Source: Magnolia sinica (Eukaryota; Streptophyta; Magnoliopsida; Magnoliales; Magnoliaceae). From it: a stretch of DNA of 64,000 nt. Shown piece after piece: positions 23,101-35,413 of this stretch. How positions within the stretch are numbered: position 1 is the first letter of the stretch; every line of letters begins with the position of its first letter. Below the pieces are notes generated by a model. That model saw nothing but the letters and a program-made list of their open reading frames with translations, searched no databases and was not told the DNA's origin. Where the stretch lies: the NCBI RefSeq assembly GCF_029962835.1, contig NC_080588.1:49893001-49957000 (forward strand), in the 5' to 3' direction. A program made the translations under genes and the position numbers.

Positions 23101-24182
23101 GTGGGCCACAAGGCCACATCATCACATATAATAGGAACAAAGAAATTGAAAGAGAGAGGGAGAGAGAGAAAGAATGGGACACACATGTGATGGAGGGACC
23201 CCGACACTATGGGCCCTCCTTGCATTCAATCATACATCAAGTGGGTCCCATTACACGTGGGCCCATCAAATTGAAAATCAACGGTGGAGATCTTTTCTCC
23301 ACTAAAATGAAAGGTCTAGATGACCCTATTTATGCATGAAAATAAACATCATGATGGGGTGGAGAATGGCCCCATCATGGAATGATCATGAGCATCAAGG
23401 TGGGCCATCAACCACACTTAGGGTCCAAAATGAGATCCATACCATCAATCGGTAGGCCTCACTTGGCCCATCATCAAAACGTGCCTAATGAACACCCACC
23501 ATTGATCTTCTCGATCCGTTGGAACGCCAATCTCCTTGTGCTTCACTTTGATGGAGGCAGATGAGGTTTGAATGGCTAGGATGAAGGTTAAAGGGATGAG
23601 AAAGTGGGCCACCAAAAATCACTTTTCTCTCACATAGAAGAGCTTGGACGTGAGCACCTCTTTTACTTGGGATTTGTTACTTGGGAAATGAGGGAGAGAG
23701 AGAGTTGTAAGGAGATGTGATGGATGTGAGTGATGGGTGAGGTGATGGTGTATTTGACATGTATGGGTGTGTAAGAGAGAGGGTGGGAGAGAGTTGACTT
23801 GGTGGTTGCTTAACTTGTGGAGAAAGAAAGCATGGGTGCTCTTGTACTTGACATGAGGTGATGGATGGGATTGATTGATGGGATTGATTTGACATGTTGT
23901 AGAGATTCTCTTGTAATTGCAAACGCGCGGCGTTTTCTTCGAAATAAACGCCGGCTCACATCTCTTAGCTAGGGTATCAGATCAGTGTGTGAGTCACGGC
24001 GTTAGAACCGCGACGACGGTGCGGTCGCAATGGTACAAGTCTTGGATTAAGCCGACTCAAATTTAAGGGATTCGACTTATGGTCGCGCGCAAACGTCGAT
24101 TATAGGTCACAGGTTGCCGAAATTCGACGAGAAGGATCGCAGCAGTCGACGGAACAATACGGACTAGGATACGGGTCTTACA
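20101..24182 (+). mobile_element. 4.08-kb solo LTR, gypsy (Del/Tekay-like), with ACTTT target duplication
   Basis: It starts TGTCATGCCCCAAACTC and ends GGGTCTTACA, the TG...CA form common in chromovirus-type gypsy LTRs. It is flanked by ACTTT at 20096-20100 and ACTTT at 24183-24187, a perfect 5-bp target duplication. There is no primer site, polypurine tract or ORF inside, so it is a solo LTR. The middle (about 21870-23350) carries several foldback-repeat ends (GTGGGGCCCACC) and a C18 run at about 21944-21960. The insertion interrupts the copia LTR whose two halves align to 15506-15930. Confidence 0.85.
21990..23110. repeat. Cluster of foldback-MITE termini inside the solo LTR
   Basis: Ends of the family occur near 22050-22085, 22165-22190, 22215-22250, 22478-22500, 22880-22905, 22965-22990 and 23030-23052. 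They are variants of CATCATGGTGGGGCCCA or its reverse, often next to ATGGATGGACGG-like sequence. Several partial copies seem to be inserted or recombined together, so single elements cannot be delimited. Confidence 0.6.
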
Positions 24183-24546
24183 ACTTTCAATCACTTGAGC
24201 CTGAGTGATTGAGATCGATCAAGGATTGCTCGATGGGATCAATAATCCTACTAAAACTATTGTTTTGAGTTTAAATCTTTATAGCAGCTTAGCATCTCTT
24301 TTAGTGTTAGTTATCATGTTTCAATTAATCTTTTAAGGCTAAGGGATAATCAACAAGGTTTACCTATAGGGTTAGGATCATCTAAAGGTTCAAGGGTTAT
24401 AGTCACCATGACACCTCATATACATGTTATTTGCTCTTTGATGTTCATATCCTCTTGTGTCTTCAGTCTTCATCTTTCAATGGCTCAACCGACTACTTGA
24501 CACATGGACTCACATGATTGACAAATAAGATACACAAATCAGTGCA

Positions 24547-25780
24547 CTTATAAAATTTTATTTTTATTTTTTGTATAGTTGATTGGTGAATGCATTTTGG
24601 AGAAAGTGCAAAGGCTCTCAAAACAACTACAATTAAAGTTTTTGAGTCAGATAACTTCATCATCTAGCTACAAGACAAACTGAAACTATTTTGTAATCAT
24701 CCACTTAAAAAATAGGAATAGATTGCAGGTGAAGACATTGGATTGGCTTCCGTTAGGTGAAGACAATGGATCGGCTTCTCTACATGCACTATAACATGAA
24801 ACTAAGATTATAGAATGTCAGGCATGTGGCAAATTTGGTCAGCAAATATTACTTCTGTTTAATAAACTCGAACAACATTTATAATGAGGATGACTTATTT
24901 CTACCTTTAATTAGAATAAGGGGAGAACTATGTAGAAGAGGATAATAAAGAAGTCGAGGTACACCACCCAGTGATAGGACGAAGCAATAAGAGAGTCATG
25001 AAGTTGTCTTAAGCCCACAGAGGGTGGATTTGATCCAGCACAAGATTACTAGCAGCAACAGCGAAACCGAGACAAACGATCTTAGCGAGCATGATGATGA
25101 TGATGTACCTGCTTTTAATGTTGCAAAACACACGGGGGTACAACCGGCCACAGATCCTGAAGTTGATGAGGATCATGAGGTAGAGGGAGAGTGAATTATG
25201 CGTGCATTGAGTCACATTACAACCAGTTAGGAGGGGATGGAAAGCATCATGGGAAGAATAGCACCAGTGGCATTGGAGGAGGTAGATCACCAGGAGATCT
25301 GGGTCATTAGACCGCTTATAGATGTGGATATGAATACGGATATAACCACTTTCATGTTGGACAAATCCTATGTGCCATATGTATACACATTTCGATCCAA
25401 GCCTGAAGCCTGAGTTACTCGTCATTGCAATCTTACTCTCAGCAGCACGAGTACAAGCAATAGTACCAAGGGCAGTTACAGTACAAGTATGACTATAGTG
25501 GACCTGGTGGTTATGACTATGGTTATAGATCTTCATTTGGCTCTCATGAATATTCTTACTCAGAGTCTACACATAGATGCCTAGTGAGGATTCTGATCAG
25601 TCATCATTGAGTGTCATTGACATGATCTTTACTTCCAACTCTGGTTATTATGGATATATAGCACTTACTCCATACCCATAGCCACGTGATAACAAAGATA
25701 TAGAGGTCGAGCTACCACAATCAACAAAATTCATTCCAATGGTGATTGACAGGTGAGGCGTCATAATTGGTGTGTATAAA
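24547..25780 (+). pseudogene. Probable C-terminal part of the hAT transposase relic
   Basis: Around 24764-24812 a plus frame reads MDRLLYMHYNMKLRL. It matches the VYVHYNLRL-type segment that follows the dimerisation domain of plant hAT transposases. Around 25470-25560 a Tyr/Gly/Ser-rich stretch (YDYSGPGGYDYGYRSSFG) resembles the low-complexity tail of these proteins. Frames are broken. It lies in the same orientation as 17220-18235, on the other side of the inserted copia LTR, which is why I join them. The minus ORF 25009-25536 is a shadow. Confidence 0.5.
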
Positions 25781-26039
25781 TTACAAATTGTAAAATATTG
25801 GTCTTTTAAGATTTTTCCTTTCTTGCGTCTTTCGAGATATCGTCTTCATTGTTTTGCGAATTATCAATTATCAGTTATGTTTTGAGTCTTTTAAGTTTTG
25901 ACACATTATCCATGGTTTATATAAATGTAAATAATTAATTGTCTTATTATTAATATTACATTCATGTTATCATAATCTTATCATTGATATTAAAATTTTA
26001 GGAAATTAAATATAAGAGTTTTGCGATAAATCTTAAGCC

Positions 26040-26340
26040 TATCAAGTTCATAAAATCATGAGACATGCTAAGACAGCATTCTCGCCAAAGAGTATTATTG
26101 CTGCACCATCATAAACATGATTTTGAAAAAAAAAAAAACATACATATTGGAACTCCTTTAAAATTTTGATCTTTTTCCATATTTTTCAAACTTTTTCGTT
26201 AAAAAATAAAAACAAAAATGTCAACCATTACAGTGGCGTCTTTTTCGTTAAAAACTAAAAATAAAAATTTCAACCATTATAGAGGTGTAACGGTAGGGGA
26301 CCATTATGACCTCCGTTACCATTACGACACACCTTGGGCC
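26040..26340. repeat. MITE fragment of the CAAGGTRTTCCGTATCC family
   Basis: This shares order and wording with 29050-29345 in PGDH intron 4: CTCGCCAAAGAG, CCATCATAAACATG, TTTCAACCATTAT, ACCATTACG-like and finally ACACCTTGG. It is one end of the element and the other end is missing. Confidence 0.6.
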
Positions 26341-27400
26341 CAATATAACAAAAGACTGGAGGACCTACGGTTTTAACTAATAAAGGGGAATAGCATGACA
26401 GGATTCTAGCAGCTTTCATGACAATGATGTTGGGGGTGATGACGCCCTTCGAACAGCTCTACAATATATAACGCGAGTAGAATTCTAAACATTTTCTCAC
26501 AATTAGTCTCCGCCTTGAATATTCGAAGGGCATGAAAGACTTTTTATTGAAGGATATTCCAGGAATTAAAAAACGTGGGTAGTGTCCATCAAACGACTCA
26601 AATTTCACCCACAAAAGCTGACCAATGGGTTGTATTTTACCCAAAAAAGAAAAAGCATCCAGCAATTCCTTTTGCTCTTCAAACTCTAGAGCTACCTCCC
26701 TCTCCCTTGATTTCTCTCCTCATCCCTCTCTCTCAAGATGTGTTTGCACATGCTACACCCCTAGTATTAGTGACCTAAATACTTCCAATATAACTATTAA
26801 ATATCAAGTTGAATCGATTCAAGTATTTGGCTCAAACCCAAACCAAATGAATATACTGTTGAGAGTTTTTGAACTATGGTCAGTGTCCCAATGCAACTAG
26901 GGAAGATTATTACTTTCAGTGTCCAAATGCGGCTAGGAGCATTATAACTTGATTATGTGCTGGACCATTTCGAGTGTGATATATTAGCAACATGCCATTG
27001 AAAACGCTTAACAGGCCTGCGGGCTTGGCTCTAGCCAACCTGAGGGAAGTTTAGACAAGGCTTAACACTAGCTTGAGACCAACCCAATTGGCAAACAGGC
27101 TAGAATTCTAAGCTTGGTCCTGCTAAACCAGTCCAAGCCCAGCCAATTGACGGCCCTACACTTGATGGAAATGCCTTGTTGCCGGCGTGTTGCCACGTCT
27201 GGCATAGATTCAACATAGCTAATTGAAACAGCATCAAATTCAAAAAGAAAAGAACAATACAAGTAATGAACTGAAACAATGATGATGAAGCTAATGGATG
27301 AAATCATTAACAAAACATGCAATAACCTGTCATGCAACCAACCACAACCTGGTCGGCATTTAATATAGAAGAGAAGAGGCCAACAAATATTGGGGGAAAA
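26341..27400. other. Intergenic DNA downstream of PGDH
   Basis: No gene or clear repeat is seen. Short ORFs in it have no recognisable features. Confidence 0.5.
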
Positions 27401-27401
27401 T

Positions 27402-27407
27402 TTTATT
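27402..27407 (-). terminator. Likely polyadenylation signal of PGDH
   Basis: AATAAA on the minus strand, about 175 bp after the stop codon. Cleavage would be expected about 15-30 bp further on. Plant signals are loose, so this is a best guess. Confidence 0.45.
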
Positions 27408-27580
27408 TAAGAGAACCAGGAAAATTCATAAACATAAATGTTCCTAGTCAAAAAGCCGATTCAAATCATCAAACTTACCTCAAAGAAGGAAATATGTTCC
27501 TCAATAACTCCCCAAAACGCAAACCACCTAATTCATAAAACGTAAAGGAAAATTCATAAAACGTTAAGGAAATGATACTG

Positions 27581-28252
27581 CTACAACTTGAGGAAAACAA
27601 ACTCCTCAATGGCTGGTATGTCCCCAATTTTCTTAAGCGATTCCTTGTTGGGTTCTTCATCCACACCAATGGCCATCACCGCTTGCTTCCGTGGGGCAAT
27701 CCTCCCAACGCTCATGAAGCTGACATTTACATTCTCCTCACCCAAGATGCTCCCCACCCTTCCAATCATCCCCGGCTGATCAACCTGCCTGCAAAGGATG
27801 AGGCTGCCTTCCATGCTAACATCCACTTCGAATGATCCAACCTTCGTCAGATGTGGTATCCCATCCTTCACTCGCCCCTCCACTTTAATCTCCCCTGACT
27901 CTGAGATGGCACTTGCAAATTTCGATTCCACATTGGCAATCTGAACCTGGATGAACTCAAGCGGGTTCTCAGGGGATCCGTCCAGTAGAATTCGCTCTTC
28001 TGTGATGCGCAGACCTCTCTGTTTGGCTGTGAAATCGGCATTTACCAAATTCACAAACACACTTGATATTGGCTCAATCAGGCCCTTGGTGATCATGGCT
28101 CGCAGCAGCCTGGTGTCAAGATCGTCGGGAGCTCTGGCAGAAGCATAAGTCACCTTCACTGATTTCACACCACTACCTCCTGCAACCAATTGTACAGCCA
28201 ATCTCCCGAGCTTTTCTGCCAGTACAACAAAGGGTTTAAGTTCTGACAGGAC
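27581..28252 (-). CDS. PGDH: PGDH exon 5: intervening and ACT domains
   Basis: Codes for residues 367-589 and the stop. The acceptor is CTAACTGCAG before GTC CTG TCA GAA CTT. This adds 17 codons upstream of the first ATG-opened frame and restores the conserved [19 protein letters not shown] block. It contains the domain with [12 protein letters not shown] and the ACT domain. The reading frame ends in FVFLKL, the usual C terminus of plant PGDH. Confidence 0.95.
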   Translation of the reverse strand, partial: VLSELKPFVVLAEKLGRLAVQLVAGGSGVKSVKVTYASARAPDDLDTRLLRAMITKGLIEPISSVFVNLVNADFTAKQRGLRITEERILLDGSPENPLEFIQVQIANVESKFASAISESGEIKVEGRVKDGIPHLTKVGSFEVDVSMEGSLILCRQVDQPGMIGRVGSILGEENVNVSFMSVGRIAPRKQAVMAIGVDEEPNKESLKKIGDIPAIEEFVFLKL

Positions 28253-31200
28253 CTGCAGTTAGAATGGGAATAATGTGAGACCTAAGAGGTTCACATAGAA
28301 GAACAATTTAAAGCAAATGCAAAAAAGTGTGGGACCAACAGGTACAGAATTAGAAGTTCTTTTTTTTTTTAAAACTGTAATGGGTAGGTTTGGATTTATC
28401 CATTAAAAAAAGGTACATTCGGATGGAGTAATGCTCCTTCAATCATCCACTAACTTAGAGGCTGTTTGGGTGGTGGGAGCTTCATCTTGGGTGAGTTCCA
28501 GTAGTCAATCCTGTATTTTTTATTTCTGAGATTGAAATCTATTATTTACTTGACATCCATCGGAGCTTAGTCCTGGGTTAGTTCCCAGGAGCATTGATTC
28601 AAGCAAGGTGTTCCGTATCCGTTACGATACGCCCATAAAGGCATATACATATAGGTAATGGCCATAACCGTTACACGATATGAGGGTGAAACAGGGCAGT
28701 TGGTTTTTTGGAACCATATCTGCCGTTACGGTGGCCATAAAGGCTGTTACGGGGCATAACGACTGTTACCCCCGTAACGGTCAAAAACTAACCACTTTTT
28801 CCTATTGAAATTTATTTTTCTCATCATTTTTTCACTTTTCTCATTCCAAAAATTCTCCTAGATCATTTTATAACAAATTTCGACTACTCTACTATAGTTT
28901 TTAAGATTAAAACCATAGATTGAAGTGATTTGGGCGAAAGCTCCGAGGGCCATTTTTTCAAAAATTGAAAAAGTAGTATTCATGCCTTTTTTACCGACTT
29001 CTAGTTCTAGTGCATGATTGTGATGTGTAAACATTAGAGACATAATCATGTTCACAAATTCACTCGATAGCCCAATACAACAATCTCACCAAAGAGCGGA
29101 TCGTTACACTACCATAAACATATTCTAAATAAATAAATAAAAATAAAATAAAATTTGAATACATATTTGAAATATTTACATTATTCTGGATTTTCTAGAT
29201 ACCTTTTCAGAATTTTTTGGGCAAAAGAAATTTTTCAACCATTATGGGGGTTGTAATGGTCATTACGCCTGGCTATTATGGCTAATACCCGTATCGATAA
29301 TGGTGGTGACCATTACGGCCACCGTTATGGATACGGAATACCTTGGTTTCAAGTATCGACGATATCGGCCGATATCTCCCACGATACATCTTGCAACCCA
29401 CCTGTGCGATACGAAATGCACAAATAGTGGGATATATCTCACATGTTCGATTCGGTGAGCATTTTTTATTTTAGATTTTCAATCCTTTTTTTCTATGAAT
29501 CAATGTCAAACATGAAAATTCATGGATTAGGAGCTTTGATTTCGAGGTTTGGAGGAGATGGACCGAATTATGGAAAATTAAAAGAAAAAAAAAATTTCAA
29601 TTTCTCGCAAATCAAATCTATGTCCAAGTATAAAATCAAACATGTAACCTGATCTAGTGATTCTTTTTTTTTTCTTTTGAATGTATTGCTTATGCTTTCG
29701 CGTCTTCTTACATTTATAAATTATATAAATAGACTTTGAATATACTTGCATCAACTCAATTAAGATAACACATAGATTAGGACCCCATACAAAAAAAAGA
29801 AAAAAAACTACTATGCGCGCTTGTTTTTGTACTGTTTTGATTTATAAGTATGTATTGATGTCTTTTTTAATAATAACTGAAGTTTCATTAAAAAAATTCA
29901 ACCAATTTCCCAATGTCCATGTTTCCAACAACAGTGATACATTACATGATACAACCGATATATATACAACCGATATATCCAATGCGATAACCAATACGTA
30001 TCCGTATCCCAAGGGTGCGATACATAACATGATACCGATATTTCAAACACTGCTCAGGAGTAGTCAACCCTCAATTTCTTACTTCCAAGATTGACAGATC
30101 TATTGTTTGGTTGACATCCTCAACCGAGAGTCTTAAAGCCTGGAACATGCATTGCTGCGGGGTTGGCAGATTTAGAAAAGAAAGAGGAATACTCAAAACA
30201 AAGAGCGGGGAAAAAGAGTCCCCAAACAGTAATAGGAAGACTGCATGAGATGGGGCGTGTATGTTGGCAAATCCCTGGACTGGCCAATCTGGGATTGATG
30301 ACAACAATGATCCAAACGGCCCCGTAAATTCTGACCAAATCTGAAGTAAAACAAACACAATTTGGACAGTAGTTACCTGAGTAATAATTCCACCAACTCT
30401 TTGAATTCATAGTTTGTCAGTCATAGTTCAATACTTCTCAACATTCCTCAGTTCATAGGGGATTGATCATTTAGTTCCTTTTTTAATTTGCTTTATTCAC
30501 AAATTCAGATTCGCCTAGTTCAAAAGACTAGTATGATGATCTAGCTTGACATAATTCAATCCAAATTCAGACCACTCACTTTTTTAATTCTAACCAGCAA
30601 GTTAAGATCGATCAATTGGATGGTTAGGATTGCTTGAGCATGATTACATAAATATGCTCCAACCACAGTCGCCCACAATTCTGATGATCTGGATAACCCA
30701 CAGATGAGTGCCACATATGAGGATGACTCATCACCATTTTCAAAAATAGTGAACTATACAAATCTATCCTGTAATTAAGTATTCTCAAGGTTCCACACGT
30801 GCAAAAAAGTCTTTCTACATGGCACATGTGAGATCCATGCAGTCCATCAGGTGGACTCCAACATGTAGTTGCAATTACCCAAAAATCAGGACAACCCACT
30901 TGTCGCACAGGCCGTGATGTGAGAAACAAAAGGATAGCTCAGAAAGACCTGACTAAATTTGCTTAGCCATTCATTGGTTTCACAACCTGAAGCTCCATTG
31001 ATCAGTGCACCGGCCTATTCTGTTAGATGGCATCTGTTTTGTGGGACCCATCTGATGGACGGAGGGGATAGCCGCATGCGTCTCACTTTTGGTATCGTGT
31101 AGATGGGAGCCCTTGGAAAGGTGTGTGGCTTAGCAGAGCTCTCATTTCTCAGTCTCAGTGGTGAACTATAACCAATCGACCATGTCAGAGTGATAGTTCA

Positions 31201-33550
31201 TACACAGGAATTAAGAGATGCAACATGTGACATACAAGTAACTCAAACTGAACAGGCTAAAACTGTGTCCCTAGTTTTAGATGGATCGCTGACCAAAAGT
31301 TGTACTCATTTGATAACATAACTAGCTGATTTATGCACATTTAGAGGATGGTTGAACTGAAAATTGCCAACAGTCCTAATTCAGCAAATGGTTGCAAACA
31401 TTCAATCAATCTGATTTTGGGGTTACAACCTCCCAATTCTGGGCCCCGCAATCCAGAAGGTTTAGTTTGAGGCAGTGCCAATTTGGATGGTTTATTTTGA
31501 GTTTGTATGGCATGTGTACAGTTCCTGAGTGCCTGTATCAGCAAAAGAAGAACCGGTTGCAGAAGAACATTTGCAGAGTTGCAGCTCTGCTGTCAGCCAT
31601 CAGATTTGCAGTCTGCCATTTCGAACTCAATGGCCAGATTTGTGAACTGCCAAAAACCACGCCCAAGCTATCAATCGAACTGCATCGATCTCATTCAATC
31701 AAATCCATCGAATTGGGGGGATTCAAACTGTGATTTGGTTCGCTAGAACTGATTCACATTATGGACATATATGGAGCAATTTATGTAAATATGGTTGAAC
31801 ATGTTCTTACGACACTTGTGATTTGGGCCTAAATCAAGGTAACAGCATATGGGGAAGCACGGAAACTAATGTTTTTGGATCATCCTAAACACAAAAACAG
31901 ATCTTTATCTATTTCAAGCAGGATATCCATTTCAACCACAATGAGTATATATCCAAACGGTACCTATGGTAAAGCCTTAGAGTAATATTTTATGGTTTCT
32001 AATTTAAGCAAAATTCAGCTTTACGTTTTCCAACTGCAATCATATATAGCAGACGACACAGAAACAATTGCGAGGGCCATTCATCAAGAAGTGAAAGAAA
32101 AAGTCCTGGGTACTGATGACAAGACAAACAAAGATTCAGTGAGAGCTTGAAAATGTGACGATACCTCAGCAGGAACCATAGGTGCATTTACTGCAGTAGA
32201 AGCAAGCTCCCCTTTCAAGGCCCCAACAACAGCTTCAGCTATTTCAATGGCCACTCCTTCCTGAAAACATTGCACCAAAGCATTAAAAGGTCAGAGGCTG
32301 CTACCTTATGCAATTAGTGAAAATAAATAAATGAAAAAGGTATTAAAGTAACAAAACATGTCTGCAATCAGGTTAGATCCAATTCCACAGACCTGAGCTT
32401 CCATCGTGCTGGCACCAAGATGCGGCGTAACAGTCACATTTTCATGTTGCACTAACTTGCTGTCTTTAGCTGGTGGCTCTTCTGTGAAAACATCAAGTGC
32501 GGCCTGCTTCAACAAAATAAATAAATTTAAAAAAATATATCAACCGTTTTCTCCATGGTTCTGAAAATCCAAGTTGTCCATCAGGTAAAGCCCCCCATGT
32601 CAATACCCCAGCCCAGAATCAGGTTTTTCCATGCATCAAGTGGACCAGTGTAAGAATAAATGGACAGCTAAAAGAAACTTGGTTTAGCTATCAATTTCGT
32701 TGTCCACACTGGCACACCAAATGAGTGGACCAATTTGACTTTTGGGATGAGCATCTACATTGTGGGGCCTACCAGATGGATCGGCTTGGGTATTCATCAC
32801 ATAGGCTGGCTTCACACATGTAACAGTGTGCAGACATGATTGCCTATTCATGCATGGGGCCCCCCCTGAGGAGAACTCCTTCGTTCCATGAAGGCTAAAC
32901 AAAATGAGAAAGAAACAGAAACTGAAGGCTTTGAGAACGGTACTAAAAGGAAAGAAAGAAAGAGAAAAGAACCTGAGCAACAATTCCAGCATCCAAGGCC
33001 CTCACTAGAGCTTCTTCATCAATCACACCACCACGAGCAACATTGACAATACGTACTCCTTTTTTCATCTTTGCAAAAGTTTCATCATTCAGAATCTTTG
33101 ACGTGGCAGGGGTAAGAGGCATATGAAGGGAGATGAAATCCGCAGTTGATAATGCCTCATCAAAGGTTACCAGTTCAACTCCAATTGCACGGGCACGGTC
33201 TGCAGGGGCATATGGATCATGTGCAATCACATGCATGCCAAGACCCTTGGCACGACGGGCAACTTCAGATCCAACTTTCCCAAATCCCATGACAACAAGT
33301 GTTTTACCCACGAGTGAAACACCAACATATTTGCTTCGTAGCCACTTTCCTGGAATCACCAAAATAACAAGAAAATATGAGAAAGCATTTTATGAATTAC
33401 TAGTTTACTCTATTTAGTCCATGAAGCATCCTCCAGATGACCAAACACTAATTTGAGAGCAGAAACAGATTCACTACGTTACATGAAAATCTATCACATT
33501 TCTGTTTGAAGTTCCTCCAATGAAGAACCTCAAAATTTTCCAAATTACAA

Positions 33551-33605
<55 letters not shown>

Positions 33606-34697
33606 AAAAACCAATGATCTTATAGAACTATGAAAAGTAAGACAATTTTACCCATTCTTCACGCATCATGGCTGCAACTTTGTTCAATGTTCATTCACAT
33701 GAGCAACCATAGATTTTTCAATGTTTCAATACATAACGAGAAAAATATCAGAGTATTTGTTTCTTACATGATATCAGTTTTAGAGAAGATATATATTTAA
33801 AAAAAATCAAAACAGAGAGATTACAGATCTGTGCTTGATACCTGAATGGGTCAGGACTCTAAGACAATGGAAAAGATTGAATCATGTAATGAGTCGGTCA
33901 ATCAAATCTTATTTTGTGTATAGGATCTCTTGGATTGCAAGATTCTAAAACAATGAAATGAAATAAAGATAAAATAAACCAATTTCATTGGACTTGCAAG
34001 CCGTTCTAGTCCAAATTAATGAAATGAACTGAAGTTGAAATTGAACTAATGAATCTGCAAGTTTTTCTCAAATCAACAAATTATATATATTTATGGAATT
34101 CAGCAACTAGGAGGAATGCATGATAATGGCTACATGAAAAATCTGGAAGAATTGAGGTTGGATCGAAATTCCTAGTGCAACGTATGAACCTCAGAATTGT
34201 AGAGTAAAAGAAAAGGCAATGTAGCTAATGGATATGAAGGGCATGGAAATAAATTTGATCGATCGGATTCTATATTTGTAATTGATGAAAAAAAAAAAAA
34301 AGAATTAGAAAAAGAGGAAAAAAAATTCAATGAATCAAATTATTAAATTGCATGCTTTTTAATACAAAGTAGAGACAAAAAAAAAAAAAAAAAAAGCATC
34401 AATTGATTGGATTGTGCATCAACAAAATCAACAAATCATTTTATAAATTGGAAATAGTGAAAAAGAGAAAAGTAACAGCAGATGAAAATCTGATTTTTTT
34501 TAATCCAAGAAATTTAAAGACAAAAAAAGGGCTTTCCTGGCATTTGTCATTTTGGTTGCCAATGGTGCGTGCAAGTCGTGATGACAAAGTTGATGATGTT
34601 GATGCACCGAGGGAGGTGGTGGGTTGTCGAGGCCCTGAATGGATGCCGCAGTGCATTAGGCTGCCCCGATGGAGTGTAAAAGAAGAAAACTAAGGAA

Positions 34698-34748
<51 letters not shown>

Positions 34749-35348
34749 TTAGGGCTTTGTATAGAGGTTTTCAATGGAGATCAGGTATTGGGGTTTTTTA
34801 TAGCCAAAAAGGGAAAGGGTAGTAAGGGTTCGATTGAATCAATGAGATTAATGGAGAGACATAGGGCAATGGGATTTTGTATTATTCCAGTGGCCAATAA
34901 CAATTATAAACAAGAAATTAATTGGCACAATATGAGCAGAAAATATAAAATGATAATAATTAATTAAATTGACAAGAATCAAATAAACAAGAACGAATGC
35001 ACTTGATCCGATGAAGGAAAATAAGAGAAGAGAAAGAAGTAACCAGTGGCTGCGAGTAACTGGGTCGCTTTCCTAAAGACGATTTGCGCTTATATCTCGA
35101 ACCAGATGAATAGTCTAGATGCCCTACTACGACCGCCTTGGGGATACAACCGCCGATCGGCGAAAATGGCAAACTCCACTACCAAAGCGGTTGATACTCA
35201 ATTTATGTAATTATAGAATAATCGAAAATTAAAGGTTAAATACTAGAAATAATGGAGGATTAGGAAATTTCTTGTGTGTACAAAGGGAACGGAAAGAGAG
35301 AGATTGCAGTTGCGTCTTGTTTCTTTTTCTATCAAAGTGAATTTTTTT

Positions 35349-35413
<65 letters not shown>

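Larger units (their letters stand above)
18751..24546 (-). mobile_element. Copia-type LTR on the minus strand (copy 2), split by a solo LTR
   Basis: Read on the minus strand, it starts TGCACTGATT at 24546. U3 contains CGATCAATCG-like palindromes, and a TATA box lies at 19924-19929. U5 continues through the ACCGAACCAATATACGTGC segment (19048-19076) and ends at the motif CCTAATCTACCCCCTTTTAGGAC (18751-18775), a decayed form of the CCTATTCACCCCCC-AGGAC end seen at 57108-57146. Without the insertion at 20101-24187 it is about 1.7 kb. Four degenerate repeats with CCCATGTCAGTGGCATA are at 19200-19345. It separates the two halves of the hAT relic. Confidence 0.55.
28253..32164 (-). other. PGDH intron 4 (3.9 kb) with nested MITEs
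   Basis: The donor is GAG/GTATCG and the acceptor CTGCAG. It contains a MITE with ends CAAGGTGTTCCGTATCC at 28598 and GGATACGGAATACCTTG at about 29345. Next to it is a second element with ends TTTCAAGTATCGACGATATC (29348) and GATACCGATATTTCAAACA (about 30050). Both appear framed by related 60-bp segments at about 28500-28562 and 30056-30120. The rest (30330-32160) shows no gene. Confidence 0.8.

Noticed and set aside
25009..25536. 175-codon minus-strand ORF
   Set aside because: It lies antisense to the decayed hAT C-terminal region. The composition looks like translated antisense of the Tyr/Gly-rich tail and no domain is seen.
31392..31733. 113-codon plus-strand ORF in PGDH intron 4
   Set aside because: No recognisable motif, no promoter, and antisense to a conserved gene. 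Length is compatible with chance in 64 kb.
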